Below are positions 45,249 through 52,857 of a stretch of 64,000 nt of DNA, piece after piece (the first letter of the stretch is position 1; each line of letters opens with the position of its first letter). Made by a program: the position numbers and the translations under genes. The notes below the pieces were generated by a model that was not told the DNA's origin, did no database searches, and saw only the letters and a list, made by a program, of their open reading frames with translations. Source of the DNA: Rhizobiaceae bacterium (lineage in GTDB: Bacteria > Pseudomonadota > Alphaproteobacteria > Rhizobiales > Rhizobiaceae); the NCBI GenBank assembly GCA_019635775.1, contig JAHBYU010000004.1:62001-126000 (forward strand), written 5' to 3'.

Positions 45249-45554
45249 GCGTTTCAACGCGGCATCAGCCGGCGACAGTTAAGGTCGCCGCCGGTCTCGG
45301 GCTGGATCATCCGTTCGGCCGGTTCGCCGATGGGTAGATGGCGCTTCGCAAGCATTGCCAATCGCATCCGCGCTCGGATCTGCAGCGACCCTATTGCTGA
45401 CGGTATAAGTAATACTTGCAGTGTTTTCTTGCTGGTCGTCTACGTCTTGGATAAAGCTCTTTGGCGGAAGATGTGGGCATCAGCATCGGCTTTCCGAATC
45501 TCGGATGGTGGGTCTCATCCTCAGGCTACACTGTCCCTGTGAAAGCAAGAGATC
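45249..45554. other. 306-base gap between the PDZ protein and the AI-2E-family permease
   Basis: Non-coding as far as I can see. A hairpin (CGGCGAC, 45270-45276, and GTCGCCG, 45284-45290) lies just after the PDZ gene. It lacks a U-run, so it is at best a weak terminator. A promoter for the downstream permease presumably lies here, but I cannot place one with confidence. Confidence 0.4.
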
Positions 45555-46715
45555 ATGCGCGACGCACCATTTCTGAACCTGGTCCTTGCAGTCGCGCTGA
45601 CGCTCATGACGGGATGGCTCCTCGTCGTGGGCCAGGCCATCGTCCTGCCGATCGTGATGGCTGTGATCGCCGTCTACGTGCTCACGACAGCTTCCGAGGT
45701 GATGGGTCGGCAACCGGTGCTTGGGCGGCTTCCCGGCTATGTGCGCCACCTCGTCGTTCTTCTGGTTTTCACAGCAGCACTGGTCGGTTTCGCATTGGTC
45801 ATCCAGGTCACCTTCACACAGCTGATGTCGGCTCTTCCCCGCTATCAGGCAAATCTGGAGGTGCTGATCGAGCGGCTGGCCGACTATGGCTGGATAGAGG
45901 ACAATCAGACTCTCGATGAAATCGTCGCCGTAACGCTCGAACGGGTAAATTTGCAGAGCCTTTTCCTGAGGCTATTCAGCGGACTGACCAGCTTCAGCAT
46001 GAACGTCTTTCTCGTTGCCCTCTATGCTGCCTTTCTGCTTGGCGAACGACGCAACTTCTCGCAGAAGCTGGCTGCGGCCCTTCCGGCCGGAAACCAGGCG
46101 GAAGTCACCAGCCAGATCGTCGAGCAGATCAACACAAGGATCGGGGACTACCTTGCGGCCAAGACCTTGGTCAACGTCATCCTGGCTGCGGTGTCCTACG
46201 CGATCCTGTGGTGGATGGATGTCGATTTCGCGCTGTTCTGGGCGCTTTTGATCGGCCTCTTCAACTACATCCCCTATCTGGGCGGGCCTTTTGGAGTCGC
46301 GCCCCCGGTGATCCTCTCGCTTGCCCAATGGGGCGATCCGTGGAGCACGATCGTGCTTTGCGGATTGCTGGCATTCGTCCAGACTGTCATCGGTACGATC
46401 CTCGATCCGAAACTGGTCGGTCGGCAGGTCAATCTGAGCCCGTTCGTCGTCATGGCTGCCCTTGCCATATGGGGCGCGCTCTGGGGATTGCCGGGGGCCA
46501 TCCTCGCGGTGCCGATGACGTCCATCATCGCCATCGTGTGCTCAGCTTTCAAACCGACGCAGTTCGTGTCCGTGCTGTTGGCAGACAAGGTCGAGCAGGA
46601 AGCAGGGACGTTCTCGATGAATGCTGGGTCGATCGAGGGTGCAGAACCACTCGCGATGCACGCCACCGGACGGGCAGGGCCTACCGGACCGGAAAGCTCG
46701 TCGCCGCCGCGATGA
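45555..46715 (+). CDS. AI-2E family transporter (PerM/YdiK-like permease)
   Basis: A 386-residue membrane protein with seven to eight helices, the hallmark of PF01594. The N-terminus has two helices (PFLNLVLAVALTLMTGWLLVVGQAIVLPIVMAVIAVYVLT). The central soluble stretch (SALPRYQANLEVLIERLADYGWIEDNQ) and the C-terminal half with ALLIGLFNYIPYLGGPFGVAPPVILSLAQWGDPW and DPKLVGRQVNLSPFVVMAALAIWGALWGLPGAILAVPMTSI are diagnostic. Members export AI-2 in some species, or Na+/H+; most are uncharacterised. The C-terminal ~40 residues are a variable Ser/Pro-rich tail. Confidence 0.92.
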   Translation: MRDAPFLNLVLAVALTLMTGWLLVVGQAIVLPIVMAVIAVYVLTTASEVMGRQPVLGRLPGYVRHLVVLLVFTAALVGFALVIQVTFTQLMSALPRYQANLEVLIERLADYGWIEDNQTLDEIVAVTLERVNLQSLFLRLFSGLTSFSMNVFLVALYAAFLLGERRNFSQKLAAALPAGNQAEVTSQIVEQINTRIGDYLAAKTLVNVILAAVSYAILWWMDVDFALFWALLIGLFNYIPYLGGPFGVAPPVILSLAQWGDPWSTIVLCGLLAFVQTVIGTILDPKLVGRQVNLSPFVVMAALAIWGALWGLPGAILAVPMTSIIAIVCSAFKPTQFVSVLLADKVEQEAGTFSMNAGSIEGAEPLAMHATGRAGPTGPESSSPPR

Positions 46716-46789
46716 ACGCGTTCCATCGCCTAGCAGAGACTACTGCGTCTCACGCCAATACCACTTACAGCCGATATAAGCTGGTTGGA

Positions 46790-46864
<75 letters not shown>

Positions 46865-46877
46865 ATCCGACGCGCCG

Positions 46878-46906
46878 CATACACCACTTTTGCCTCGACG
46901 CGTCAA
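46878..46906 (-). promoter_or_regulatory. Promoter of tRNA-Val
   Basis: On the minus strand, -35 TTGACG (46901-46906) and -10 TGTATG (46878-46883) are separated by 17 bases, and the tRNA begins 13 bases after the -10. Spacing and sequence fit the housekeeping sigma factor. Confidence 0.7.
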
Positions 46907-47003
46907 TAGGAGTTTGGTGACCCGTCTTGTTGCCGTCGCGGGATGCGCTGTCAGGCCAATCCGGTTTGCGTGAATGCCGGGTTTACGCCCGTCTCAAGTG
47001 CGA

Positions 47004-47366
47004 TCAGGCGACCTGAAGCATCTTTTCGACCTCGTTGACGAGATCGCGCAGGTGGAACGGCTTTGAAAGGATCTTGGCATCCTTTGGAGCCTTGGAGTCG
47101 GGGTTCAGTGCCACGGCCGCGAAGCCTGTGATGAACATGACCTTGAGGTCCGGATCTATCTCGGTTGCCCGGCGGGCCAGTTCGATGCCATCCATCTCGG
47201 GCATGACGATATCGGTCAGCAGCAGCGAAAAAGGTTCCTCGCGAAGCCTTTCATAGGCGCTCGCGCCATTGTCGAAATCGCTGACATCATAACCTGCGCG
47301 TTCAAGCGCCTTCACGAGAAACCGACGCATGTCGTCGTCGTCTTCCGCAAGCAGTATGCGTGCCAT
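47004..47366 (-). CDS. cpdR: CpdR response regulator
   Basis: A 120-residue single-domain receiver protein. The acidic pocket (EDDDD near residues 8-12), phosphoacceptor Asp52 (LLTDIVMPEMDG), the Thr/Ser switch (ITGFAA) and Lys102 (LSKPFH) are all in place. Sequence matches CpdR, which (unphosphorylated) brings ClpXP to the pole to degrade CtrA and other substrates in Caulobacter and which in rhizobia (CpdR1) controls the cell cycle. CckA-ChpT are its usual phospho-donors. It is divergent from an FGase-like gene, the arrangement seen in other Rhizobiales. Confidence 0.94.
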   Translation of the reverse strand: MARILLAEDDDDMRRFLVKALERAGYDVSDFDNGASAYERLREEPFSLLLTDIVMPEMDGIELARRATEIDPDLKVMFITGFAAVALNPDSKAPKDAKILSKPFHLRDLVNEVEKMLQVA

Positions 47367-47516
47367 TAAAATCCGTCCGAATCACCCGTCGGGCTTGTCC
47401 CAAGCTGCCCGTTAACCATGTCCTATATGTAGGCTGGAGTGTAAACATCAAGTGAATGTTGTGAAGGTTGCGCGCACGACAACCCCATTTCATGTGCTGG
47501 ACAGCAGCGACCGCAG

Positions 47517-48446
47517 ATGTCAGGCTCGCGCGATGCAGCGACCAAGTGCCCAACAATGATGCTGGCGGATGACTTCGCCCAAGTGCCAGCCTTCGAGGTC
47601 CGCGAAAGCGCGGAGCAGCGCGTTCCGTTCGTGTTCAATTCGCCCCACAGCGGCAGGCACTATCCGGATCGCTTCCGCGCGTTGTCGAAGCTCGACGCCA
47701 TGGAAATCAGGCGCTCCGAGGATTGCTACGTCGACGAGCTTTTCGGAGCGGCCGTGCCGCTCGGCGCACCGATGCTGGTGGCAAACTTTCCCCGCGCGTA
47801 TCTCGACGTCAATCGCGAACCCTGGGAACTCGATCCCCGCATGTTCACCGAGCCGGTGCCGTCCTTCGCCAACATCCGTTCGGCGCGCGTCGCCGGTGGG
47901 CTCGGGACAGTCCCGAAGCTTGTGGGCGAGGGGCTCGATATATATCCCGGTCGCCTTCCCATTTCCGAAGCGATCGGCCGCATCGAATCTGTCTACAAGC
48001 CGTATCACGATACGCTGAAGCGCCTGACCACCCGGACTCATGCGAATTTTGGCTATGCCGTTCTCATCGACTGCCATTCCATGCCGGCCAGCATACGGCT
48101 CGGCGAAAACGGCCTGCGGCCGGATTTCATCATCGGCGACCGTTTCGGAACCTCGGCGTCCCGCGTCCTGACCGAAGCGGCAATCTCGACTCTGATGTCG
48201 ATGGGTTATTCCGTCGCTCACAACAAGCCGTATGCCGGCGGCTTCATCACCGAGCATTATGGCCGCCCGGGAAAGCGTTTGCATGCCCTCCAGATGGAGG
48301 TCAACCGTGGCCTCTACATGGAGGAGCGGAGCTTCAGGAAACTCTCGGGTTTCGATGCGCTAGCAGACGACCTTGCCCGCCTTTCGGCCGAACTCATGTC
48401 CCTTCCGGATCATAATTTCCTCGACCTACCTCTGGCTGCCGAATAG
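47517..48446 (+). CDS. N-formylglutamate amidohydrolase family protein, cpdR-linked copy
   Basis: A 309-residue FGase-family protein. Family motifs are FVFNSPHSGRHYPDRF (residues ~37-52), PRAYLDVNREPWELDPRMF and YAVLIDCHSMPASIRLGENG (about 181-200), with GGFITEHYGRPGKRLHALQMEVNRGLYM near the C-terminus. It is unlike the operon copy at 26662 in most of its length, so the two belong to different subfamilies. A second start at 47556 (MMLADDF) is possible; neither has a strong ribosome site. A conserved link with cpdR suggests a role other than histidine breakdown, but this is inference. Confidence 0.88.
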   Translation: MSGSRDAATKCPTMMLADDFAQVPAFEVRESAEQRVPFVFNSPHSGRHYPDRFRALSKLDAMEIRRSEDCYVDELFGAAVPLGAPMLVANFPRAYLDVNREPWELDPRMFTEPVPSFANIRSARVAGGLGTVPKLVGEGLDIYPGRLPISEAIGRIESVYKPYHDTLKRLTTRTHANFGYAVLIDCHSMPASIRLGENGLRPDFIIGDRFGTSASRVLTEAAISTLMSMGYSVAHNKPYAGGFITEHYGRPGKRLHALQMEVNRGLYMEERSFRKLSGFDALADDLARLSAELMSLPDHNFLDLPLAAE

Positions 48447-48462
48447 GGGAGGCGCACCGGAT

Positions 48463-48546
48463 AAAAAAAGACCGCATCGTTGCCGACGCGGTCGAAGTCT
48501 AGGGAGGAAACGCCCAAGGAGGGCATGGACAGGAGAACCTGTCCGA
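48463..48546 (-). ncRNA. mmgR: Candidate trans-acting sRNA of the alpha-r8 (MmgR) type
   Basis: An independent transcript of about 84 bases is suggested on the minus strand, in the gap between the FGase-like gene and hisN. From 5' to 3' it has a hairpin GGACAGG/CCTGTCC (48527-48544), a hairpin GCCC/GGGC (48512-48524), the unpaired motif UUUCCUCCCU (48501-48510) and a terminator. The terminator is a 10-pair stem around a GCAA tetraloop (48470-48493), one G-U pair, then seven U (48463-48469). The UUUCCUCCCU motif and the three-hairpin layout are, as far as I recall, those of the rhizobial alpha-r8 sRNA MmgR, which limits polyhydroxybutyrate storage in Sinorhizobium. The family name is from memory and not verified. 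Confidence 0.72.
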
Positions 48547-48551
48547 CACAT

Positions 48552-48579
48552 AGAGTATTGTGCGATGCACAAATGTCAA
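48552..48579 (-). promoter_or_regulatory. Promoter of the MmgR-like sRNA
   Basis: A perfect TTGACA -35 (48574-48579, minus strand) and a moderate -10 TACTCT (48552-48557) lie 16 bases apart, placing the transcript start near 48546, right at the first hairpin. This supports the independent sRNA. Confidence 0.6.
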
Positions 48580-48673
48580 CGACCCGTTTGAGCTTTTGTC
48601 AGACAAACTGAAAAATTGCGGCGAAACGATCGGGTCGTTGCATTTCTGCATCAATGGCGATCAGGAGGCTTTT

Positions 48674-49474
48674 TTGGCGATTTCAGTGGAGTTTTTCCGG
48701 CGTCTCGCGGCGGCAGCGGCGGCAGAGACGCTGCCGAGATTCCGTCGGTTCGGCGAGGTCGCGAACAAGCTGGAGGGGGGCTTCGACCCCGTGACCGAAG
48801 CCGACCGGATGGCCGAGCAGGCCATTCGCGCCCTGATACGTCAGGAATTTCCGGAGCACGGCATCCTCGGAGAGGAGTTCGGTTCGGAAAACGTCGGCAG
48901 CGATCATGTCTGGATCATCGATCCGGTCGACGGTACCCGTTCCTTCATTTCGGGGGTTCCGCTGTGGGGCACGCTTGTCGGCCTGACCGAGCGCGGAGAT
49001 GCCGTCGCGGGCATGATGGCGCAGCCATTCATTGGCGAACTGTTCTACGCGACTGCCGGCGAGGCCTGGTACGAGGGGCCGCACGCGCCCGAGAGGCTGA
49101 AGCTGTCGACGCGCAAGACGAACTCGCTCGCGGACGCAACCATGTGCACCACCACGCCGGCGCTCTTCCAGGGTGACAGGCGCGTGGCATATGAGCGCCT
49201 TGAGAAGGGGGTGCGGCTGTCGCGCTACGGGACCGATTGCTACGCCTATGCGATGCTTGCCGCCGGCAATGTCGATCTTGTGGTGGAGGTTGGCCTCCAG
49301 TCCTACGACGTGGTTGCACTGGTGCCGATCGTGGAGGCGGCAGGCGGGGTGATGACGGAATGGAACGGCGGTCCGGCGGAGGAGGGCGGGGGAATCGTGG
49401 CTGCGGCCACGCCGGAACTCCATGCCGCCGCGATGGAGGTTCTGCACGCCGGGCGCAGCGATCCGGCCGGCTAG
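48674..49474 (+). CDS. hisN: Inositol-monophosphatase-family phosphatase (histidinol-phosphatase-like HisN)
   Basis: A 266-residue phosphatase of the IMPase fold. Metal motifs are DPVTEADRMAEQAIRALI (about residues 33-50), GEEFG (about 62-66) and IDPVDGTRSFISG (about 77-89). A second metal motif, SYDVVALVPIVEAAGG, is near the C-terminus. I start it at TTG 48674, 5 bases after AGGAGG; an ATG at 48560 is possible but would add 38 residues overlapping the sRNA promoter region. The sequence is like the HisN used by actinobacteria and rhizobia for L-histidinol phosphate, but an inositol phosphatase role is not excluded. Confidence 0.85.
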   Translation: MAISVEFFRRLAAAAAAETLPRFRRFGEVANKLEGGFDPVTEADRMAEQAIRALIRQEFPEHGILGEEFGSENVGSDHVWIIDPVDGTRSFISGVPLWGTLVGLTERGDAVAGMMAQPFIGELFYATAGEAWYEGPHAPERLKLSTRKTNSLADATMCTTTPALFQGDRRVAYERLEKGVRLSRYGTDCYAYAMLAAGNVDLVVEVGLQSYDVVALVPIVEAAGGVMTEWNGGPAEEGGGIVAAATPELHAAAMEVLHAGRSDPAG

Positions 49475-49504
49475 GGACTCTTTGCGGCCTTCCGGCCGTC
49501 CCTG

Positions 49505-50482
49505 TCAGCCATGATCCTGGTCGGCGTAGATGCTGACATCGTTGCCGGGTATGAAGGCATCGAAGGCGGCCAGCAGTTGTTCGCGGAAGATGTCGGCTTC
49601 CTGGAGAAGTTCGTGGCGCGCCCCTGCGATGGTCAGGATGGAGCCTCCGCGCAGGCGCCGCGCGTAATCGGCTATTGCGCGTGTCGACACCACCTCGTCG
49701 TTTCCAGCGCCGACGAACAGGATCGGGATGCTGATGCGCTGCATGAACTCCGGCGTCTGGACAAGATTGACGGCCTTGCAGGCGGCGCGGATCCAGGAGA
49801 CCGTGGGTCCCCCAAGTCCGAGCTTCGGATAGGTCTCATAGATTTCCATGTTGCGACGGTAGCGACCGATATCGGTCGTAACCTTGTTGGTCGCAAAGGG
49901 TGGTGACTGGCGCGGCCTTGGACCCCATGCGCCATACATGCGACCGAGCCCCATCCAGTAGAGCGTTCCCGCGATCTTTCCGATGGCGTTCATCGAAAGA
50001 GGGAAGCCGCTATAGGTGAGAAAGGGTGCCGCTAGAACCATACGCTGGACACGGTTCACCAGGGACGGCGTTGCCATGAGGGCTATCAGCGAGCCGACCG
50101 AATGACCGAGGATATAGTAGGGACCGCGGCAATCAGGCAGGACGACCTCCTCGAAGAAGCGGTCGAGATCCTTCACGTAATCCGAGAAGTCGCGCACGTG
50201 GCCGCGTTGCGGATCACGCAGCAGCCGCTCGGAGCCGCCCTGTCCGCGCCAGTCGAAAATCGCAGAGGTGAAGCCGCGCTCGGCAAGGTTCCTTGCCGTC
50301 TCGAAATACTTCTCGATGCACTCGTTGCGGCCCGAAAGCAGGATGACGGTGCCCTTGAGCGGGCGCGCGACGGCTGGAAAACGACCGTAGCGGAGCTTCT
50401 TGCCGTCAAATCCCGCGAAATACCCGCCCGTTGCCTTCTCGGGCATCGGGTTGCTCGGGATTTCGTGAAAGATGTCCGTCAT
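49505..50482 (-). CDS. Alpha/beta hydrolase, lysophospholipase-like (PldB type)
   Basis: A 325-residue serine hydrolase. The nucleophile elbow is GHSVGS (about residues 121-126); an early oxyanion loop ILLSGRNECIEKYFE and the FDWRGQGGSERLLRD segment match PldB/monoacylglycerol lipases. The catalytic Asp and His are plausibly in VGAGNDEVVS and GARHELLQE near the C-terminus. It has no signal peptide. It ends convergent with hisN (30 bases apart). Substrate unknown. Confidence 0.88.
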   Translation of the reverse strand: MTDIFHEIPSNPMPEKATGGYFAGFDGKKLRYGRFPAVARPLKGTVILLSGRNECIEKYFETARNLAERGFTSAIFDWRGQGGSERLLRDPQRGHVRDFSDYVKDLDRFFEEVVLPDCRGPYYILGHSVGSLIALMATPSLVNRVQRMVLAAPFLTYSGFPLSMNAIGKIAGTLYWMGLGRMYGAWGPRPRQSPPFATNKVTTDIGRYRRNMEIYETYPKLGLGGPTVSWIRAACKAVNLVQTPEFMQRISIPILFVGAGNDEVVSTRAIADYARRLRGGSILTIAGARHELLQEADIFREQLLAAFDAFIPGNDVSIYADQDHG

Positions 50483-50772
50483 GGGCGCTTTGGCGTCGTG
50501 AGTGGCGCCACCGCCTGGTGAACGCTGTCAGGGTGATAGAAAGCGTGGAAGGAGAAAGCAAGACAACTGCGCTCAAAAGGCAAGGCCGAAGCTTCCATAC
50601 TGGAGGCTCCGGCCCTTCGATTCGGGTGGAAGGGACGTTGACACCCGGATCTACCCTGTCGCGTTGCAATCGCGTCGTGACGAGCCAAACCTACCCGGGG
50701 GTTGCTGAATACAGTCCGAAGCGCCGGTTCATCGGCGGTTCATCCGGGATTGTCGGGAAATCACGTCCAAGA
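50483..50772. other. 290-base stretch upstream of hsp20 with no gene found
   Basis: It holds only chance open frames and must contain the promoter of the minus-strand hydrolase. I find no hairpin with a U-run or obvious operator in it. Confidence 0.4.
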
Positions 50773-50801
50773 CTTGAAACCCGGTTTTGGTCTCCCCAAA
50801 T
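50773..50801 (+). promoter_or_regulatory. RpoH (sigma-32) promoter of hsp20
   Basis: CTTGAAA (50773-50779) and CCCCAAAT (50794-50801) are separated by 14 bases, essentially the heat-shock sigma-32 consensus. Transcription would start near 50808, giving a leader of about 100 bases. Confidence 0.85.
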
Positions 50802-50807
50802 CAGTCC

Positions 50808-50908
50808 TGCGGTCGCCCGAAGCGGGGCCGCTGGTTCGATCCGGACGCCAGACGGGTTCGGCAAGAGAGCCACACGCAAACCAATGTTGCTCAACAGGAG
50901 AACACACC
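50808..50908 (+). promoter_or_regulatory. ROSE-type RNA thermometer in the hsp20 leader
   Basis: The leader between the sigma-32 promoter and the hsp20 ATG ends in TTGCT (50887-50891), a CAAC loop and AGGAG (50896-50900), the ribosome site. TTGCT against AGGAG gives four ordinary or wobble pairs and one G-G mismatch, the signature pairing of ROSE elements, which melt near heat-shock temperature. Leader length (~100 bases) also agrees. Other hairpins in the 5' part were not traced in detail. Confidence 0.8.
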
Positions 50909-51376
50909 ATGCGTCACGTTGATTTTTCCCCCCTTTACCGTTCCACCGTAGGCTTCGATCGCCTTTTCACGATGCTCGACTCGCTTGCCCAGCCTGACAA
51001 TGGCGGCGGCCAGTCCTATCCGCCCTACAACATCGAGCGCACCGGTGAAGACGCCTACCGGATTTCCATGGCAGTCGCCGGCTTCTCCGACAAGGACATT
51101 GCCATTGAGGCGCACCGCAACGTGCTGTCCGTGAAGGGTGAGCGCAGTGACGAGAGCAACGGCGAAGGCGGCGAGGTGCTCTACCGGGGCATCGCGGCCC
51201 GCAGCTTCGAGCGCCGATTCCAGCTTGCCGACCACGTCGAGGTGCTGGGTGCCGAGCTCAAGAATGGCCTGCTTCACATCGATCTGAAGCGCACGGTTCC
51301 GGAAGAACTGAAGCCGCGCAAGATCGAGATCGCCAATGGCGGCGGCTCCAAGCAGATCGAGGCGAAAGCCGCCTGA
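50909..51376 (+). CDS. Hsp20 family small heat-shock protein
   Basis: A 155-residue small heat-shock protein that binds unfolding proteins in the cytoplasm. The alpha-crystallin domain runs from about residue 38 to 135 (YPPYNIERTGEDAYRISMAVAGFSDKDIAIEAHRNVLSVKGER, then FERRFQLADHVEVLGAELKNGLLHIDLKR), followed by the C-terminal PEELKPRKIEIANG. It resembles the rhizobial HspA/IbpA class A. It starts at ATG 50909 after ACAGGAG. Heat control is at both transcription (sigma-32) and translation (ROSE). Confidence 0.94.
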   Translation: MRHVDFSPLYRSTVGFDRLFTMLDSLAQPDNGGGQSYPPYNIERTGEDAYRISMAVAGFSDKDIAIEAHRNVLSVKGERSDESNGEGGEVLYRGIAARSFERRFQLADHVEVLGAELKNGLLHIDLKRTVPEELKPRKIEIANGGGSKQIEAKAA

Positions 51377-51402
51377 GCGGAACGTCTCTTCTCCCGAGAC
51401 GA

Positions 51403-51431
51403 AAGCGGCGCCGAAAGGCGCCGCTTTTTTA
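51403..51431 (+). terminator. Rho-independent terminator of hsp20
   Basis: A perfect 10-base stem, AAGCGGCGCC and GGCGCCGCTT, around a GAAA tetraloop, followed by T residues. It lies 26 bases after the hsp20 stop and 19 bases before the end of the convergent threonine aldolase gene. Confidence 0.9.
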
Positions 51432-51449
51432 TTTGGACGGCACGGTGTT

Positions 51450-52499
51450 TCAGGAGATCAGATCTCCGAACCGGTCGACTTCCTCGGCGGCGGTGGCAAA
51501 TCCGGTGACGAACCGCCAGAGCTTTTCGCCCGGCGCGATGTTGGCGCCGAAACCGTGTGGCGTGTGCCAGTCATAGAAACGAGCGCCGTTATCCTGCAAA
51601 GCTTCGGCTAGCTTGACCGGCATGATGGCAAATACCTCGTTGGCCTCCGGCTCCCATGCGAGACGTGCCTTGCTTGAATCACGGATATGACCTGCCAGTC
51701 TCGCAGCCATCGCGTTGGCGTGGGTTGCAGTCTCCAGCCACAGCCCGTCCTCGAAATAGGCGTCGAACTGGGCAGCGATGAAGCGGGACTTTGAGAAAAG
51801 TTGTGCCGCGCGCTTGCGGATGAAGGCGAACTCCCTTGCCCTGTCCGTGTCGAACAGGATTACCGCCTCGGCGCACCAGCAGCCATTTTTGGTGCCGCCG
51901 AAGGAAACCATGTCCACGCCGCTTTTCCAGGTCATCTCGGCCGGTGACACTCCCAGCGAGACAAGCGCGTTGGCGAAGCGGGCACCGTCCATGTGCAGCG
52001 GCAGGGAATGGTTTTTTGCGATCGACGAGATGGCCCGGATATGTTCGAGGTCATAGACCGTACCCACTTCGGTGGCCTGGGTTATCGTGATTGCGGCGGG
52101 ACGTCCCGCATGCACGTTTTCGCCTGCGAACCGATCGACTGACGTCGACAGTTTTTCAACGTTGATACGACCCAGGTCTCCATCCACCGCAAAAAGCCGC
52201 GAGCCGCCCATGAAATATTCGGGCGCGCCGCATTCGTCATCCATGACGTGGGATTCGCGATGACAGAAGGAAAGCCCGCCCGGCTTGTTGGCCGAAACCA
52301 GCGAGAGCGCATTAGCCGCCGTCCCGGTGCCGACAAAGAAAACGGAAACTTCGCGCTCGAAGATCTCTGAAAATGTCGCTTGAACTTTTGCGTCAAGCGC
52401 ACCGCTGCCATAGGCCGGATCGTGTCCGGCCGCGTGGGTTGAAAGCGCGGCGGCTACCCTGGGATGCGCACCTGCCCAGTTGTCTGAGGAAAAGATCAC
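51450..52499 (-). CDS. ltaE: Low-specificity L-threonine aldolase
   Basis: A 349-residue pyridoxal-phosphate enzyme that splits L-threonine and beta-hydroxy amino acids to glycine and an aldehyde. Family motifs: IFSSDNWAGAHPRVAAAL at the start, ITQATEVGTVYDL (about 139-151), LHMDGARFANAL (about 168-179) and the PLP-lysine in FGGTKNGCW (Lys204). The start is GTG 52499 because it gives the family-conserved N-terminus. A TTG at 52556 also opens the frame but adds unmatched residues. Standalone gene. Confidence 0.9.
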   Translation of the reverse strand: MIFSSDNWAGAHPRVAAALSTHAAGHDPAYGSGALDAKVQATFSEIFEREVSVFFVGTGTAANALSLVSANKPGGLSFCHRESHVMDDECGAPEYFMGGSRLFAVDGDLGRINVEKLSTSVDRFAGENVHAGRPAAITITQATEVGTVYDLEHIRAISSIAKNHSLPLHMDGARFANALVSLGVSPAEMTWKSGVDMVSFGGTKNGCWCAEAVILFDTDRAREFAFIRKRAAQLFSKSRFIAAQFDAYFEDGLWLETATHANAMAARLAGHIRDSSKARLAWEPEANEVFAIMPVKLAEALQDNGARFYDWHTPHGFGANIAPGEKLWRFVTGFATAAEEVDRFGDLIS

Positions 52500-52714
52500 G
52501 TTTTTGTCCCGTCTTTGGAAGCCGACGACATGAAGGGGTTTTAAAAGCGGTATCAAGTGCCCACCGCCGAAATCGACAGGACCAGACGTTGATAGGGGAT
52601 GGATCTGCGGGACCGGAAATTACCTTTTGCAATCAGTTGGCGAAATATTATTACGCGCGCCTGTCGGTTTTTTTGTGAATCGGTCTTGTAAGCGCATCGC
52701 ATTTCTGCAATAAG

Positions 52715-52744
52715 AAATTTAGGACAGTATTGCTGTCTTAATTT
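52715..52744. promoter_or_regulatory. AT-rich dyad upstream of gltB (candidate activator site)
   Basis: A 30-base near-palindrome: AAATTTAGGACAG, TATTG, CTGTCTTAATTT, with perfect inner arms GACAG/CTGTC. It lies directly upstream of a -35/-10 pair. The type of regulator cannot be told; Lrp/AsnC or LysR-type sites are AT-rich dyads of this size. This and the promoter are the only structures I see in the 52500-52857 gap. Confidence 0.5.
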
Positions 52745-52754
52745 ATCTGCGTAT

Positions 52755-52783
52755 TTGTGACCGGTGTCGGCATATTGTATAAG
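52755..52783 (+). promoter_or_regulatory. Promoter of gltB
   Basis: TTGTGA (52755-52760) and TATAAG (52778-52783) are separated by 17 bases, giving a housekeeping-type promoter and a leader of about 70 bases before the gltB ATG. Confidence 0.55.
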
Positions 52784-52857
52784 CCCACTGATTTCCCTGC
52801 GCAGCACGAGTCCAGAAATCGAACCCACCCGAAAGGGCAAGGAACGGAGATTTGTCG

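Noticed and set aside
45270-45290. Rho-independent terminator after the PDZ protein
   Set aside because: The stem is only seven pairs and there is no U-run, so I list it only as a weak hairpin.
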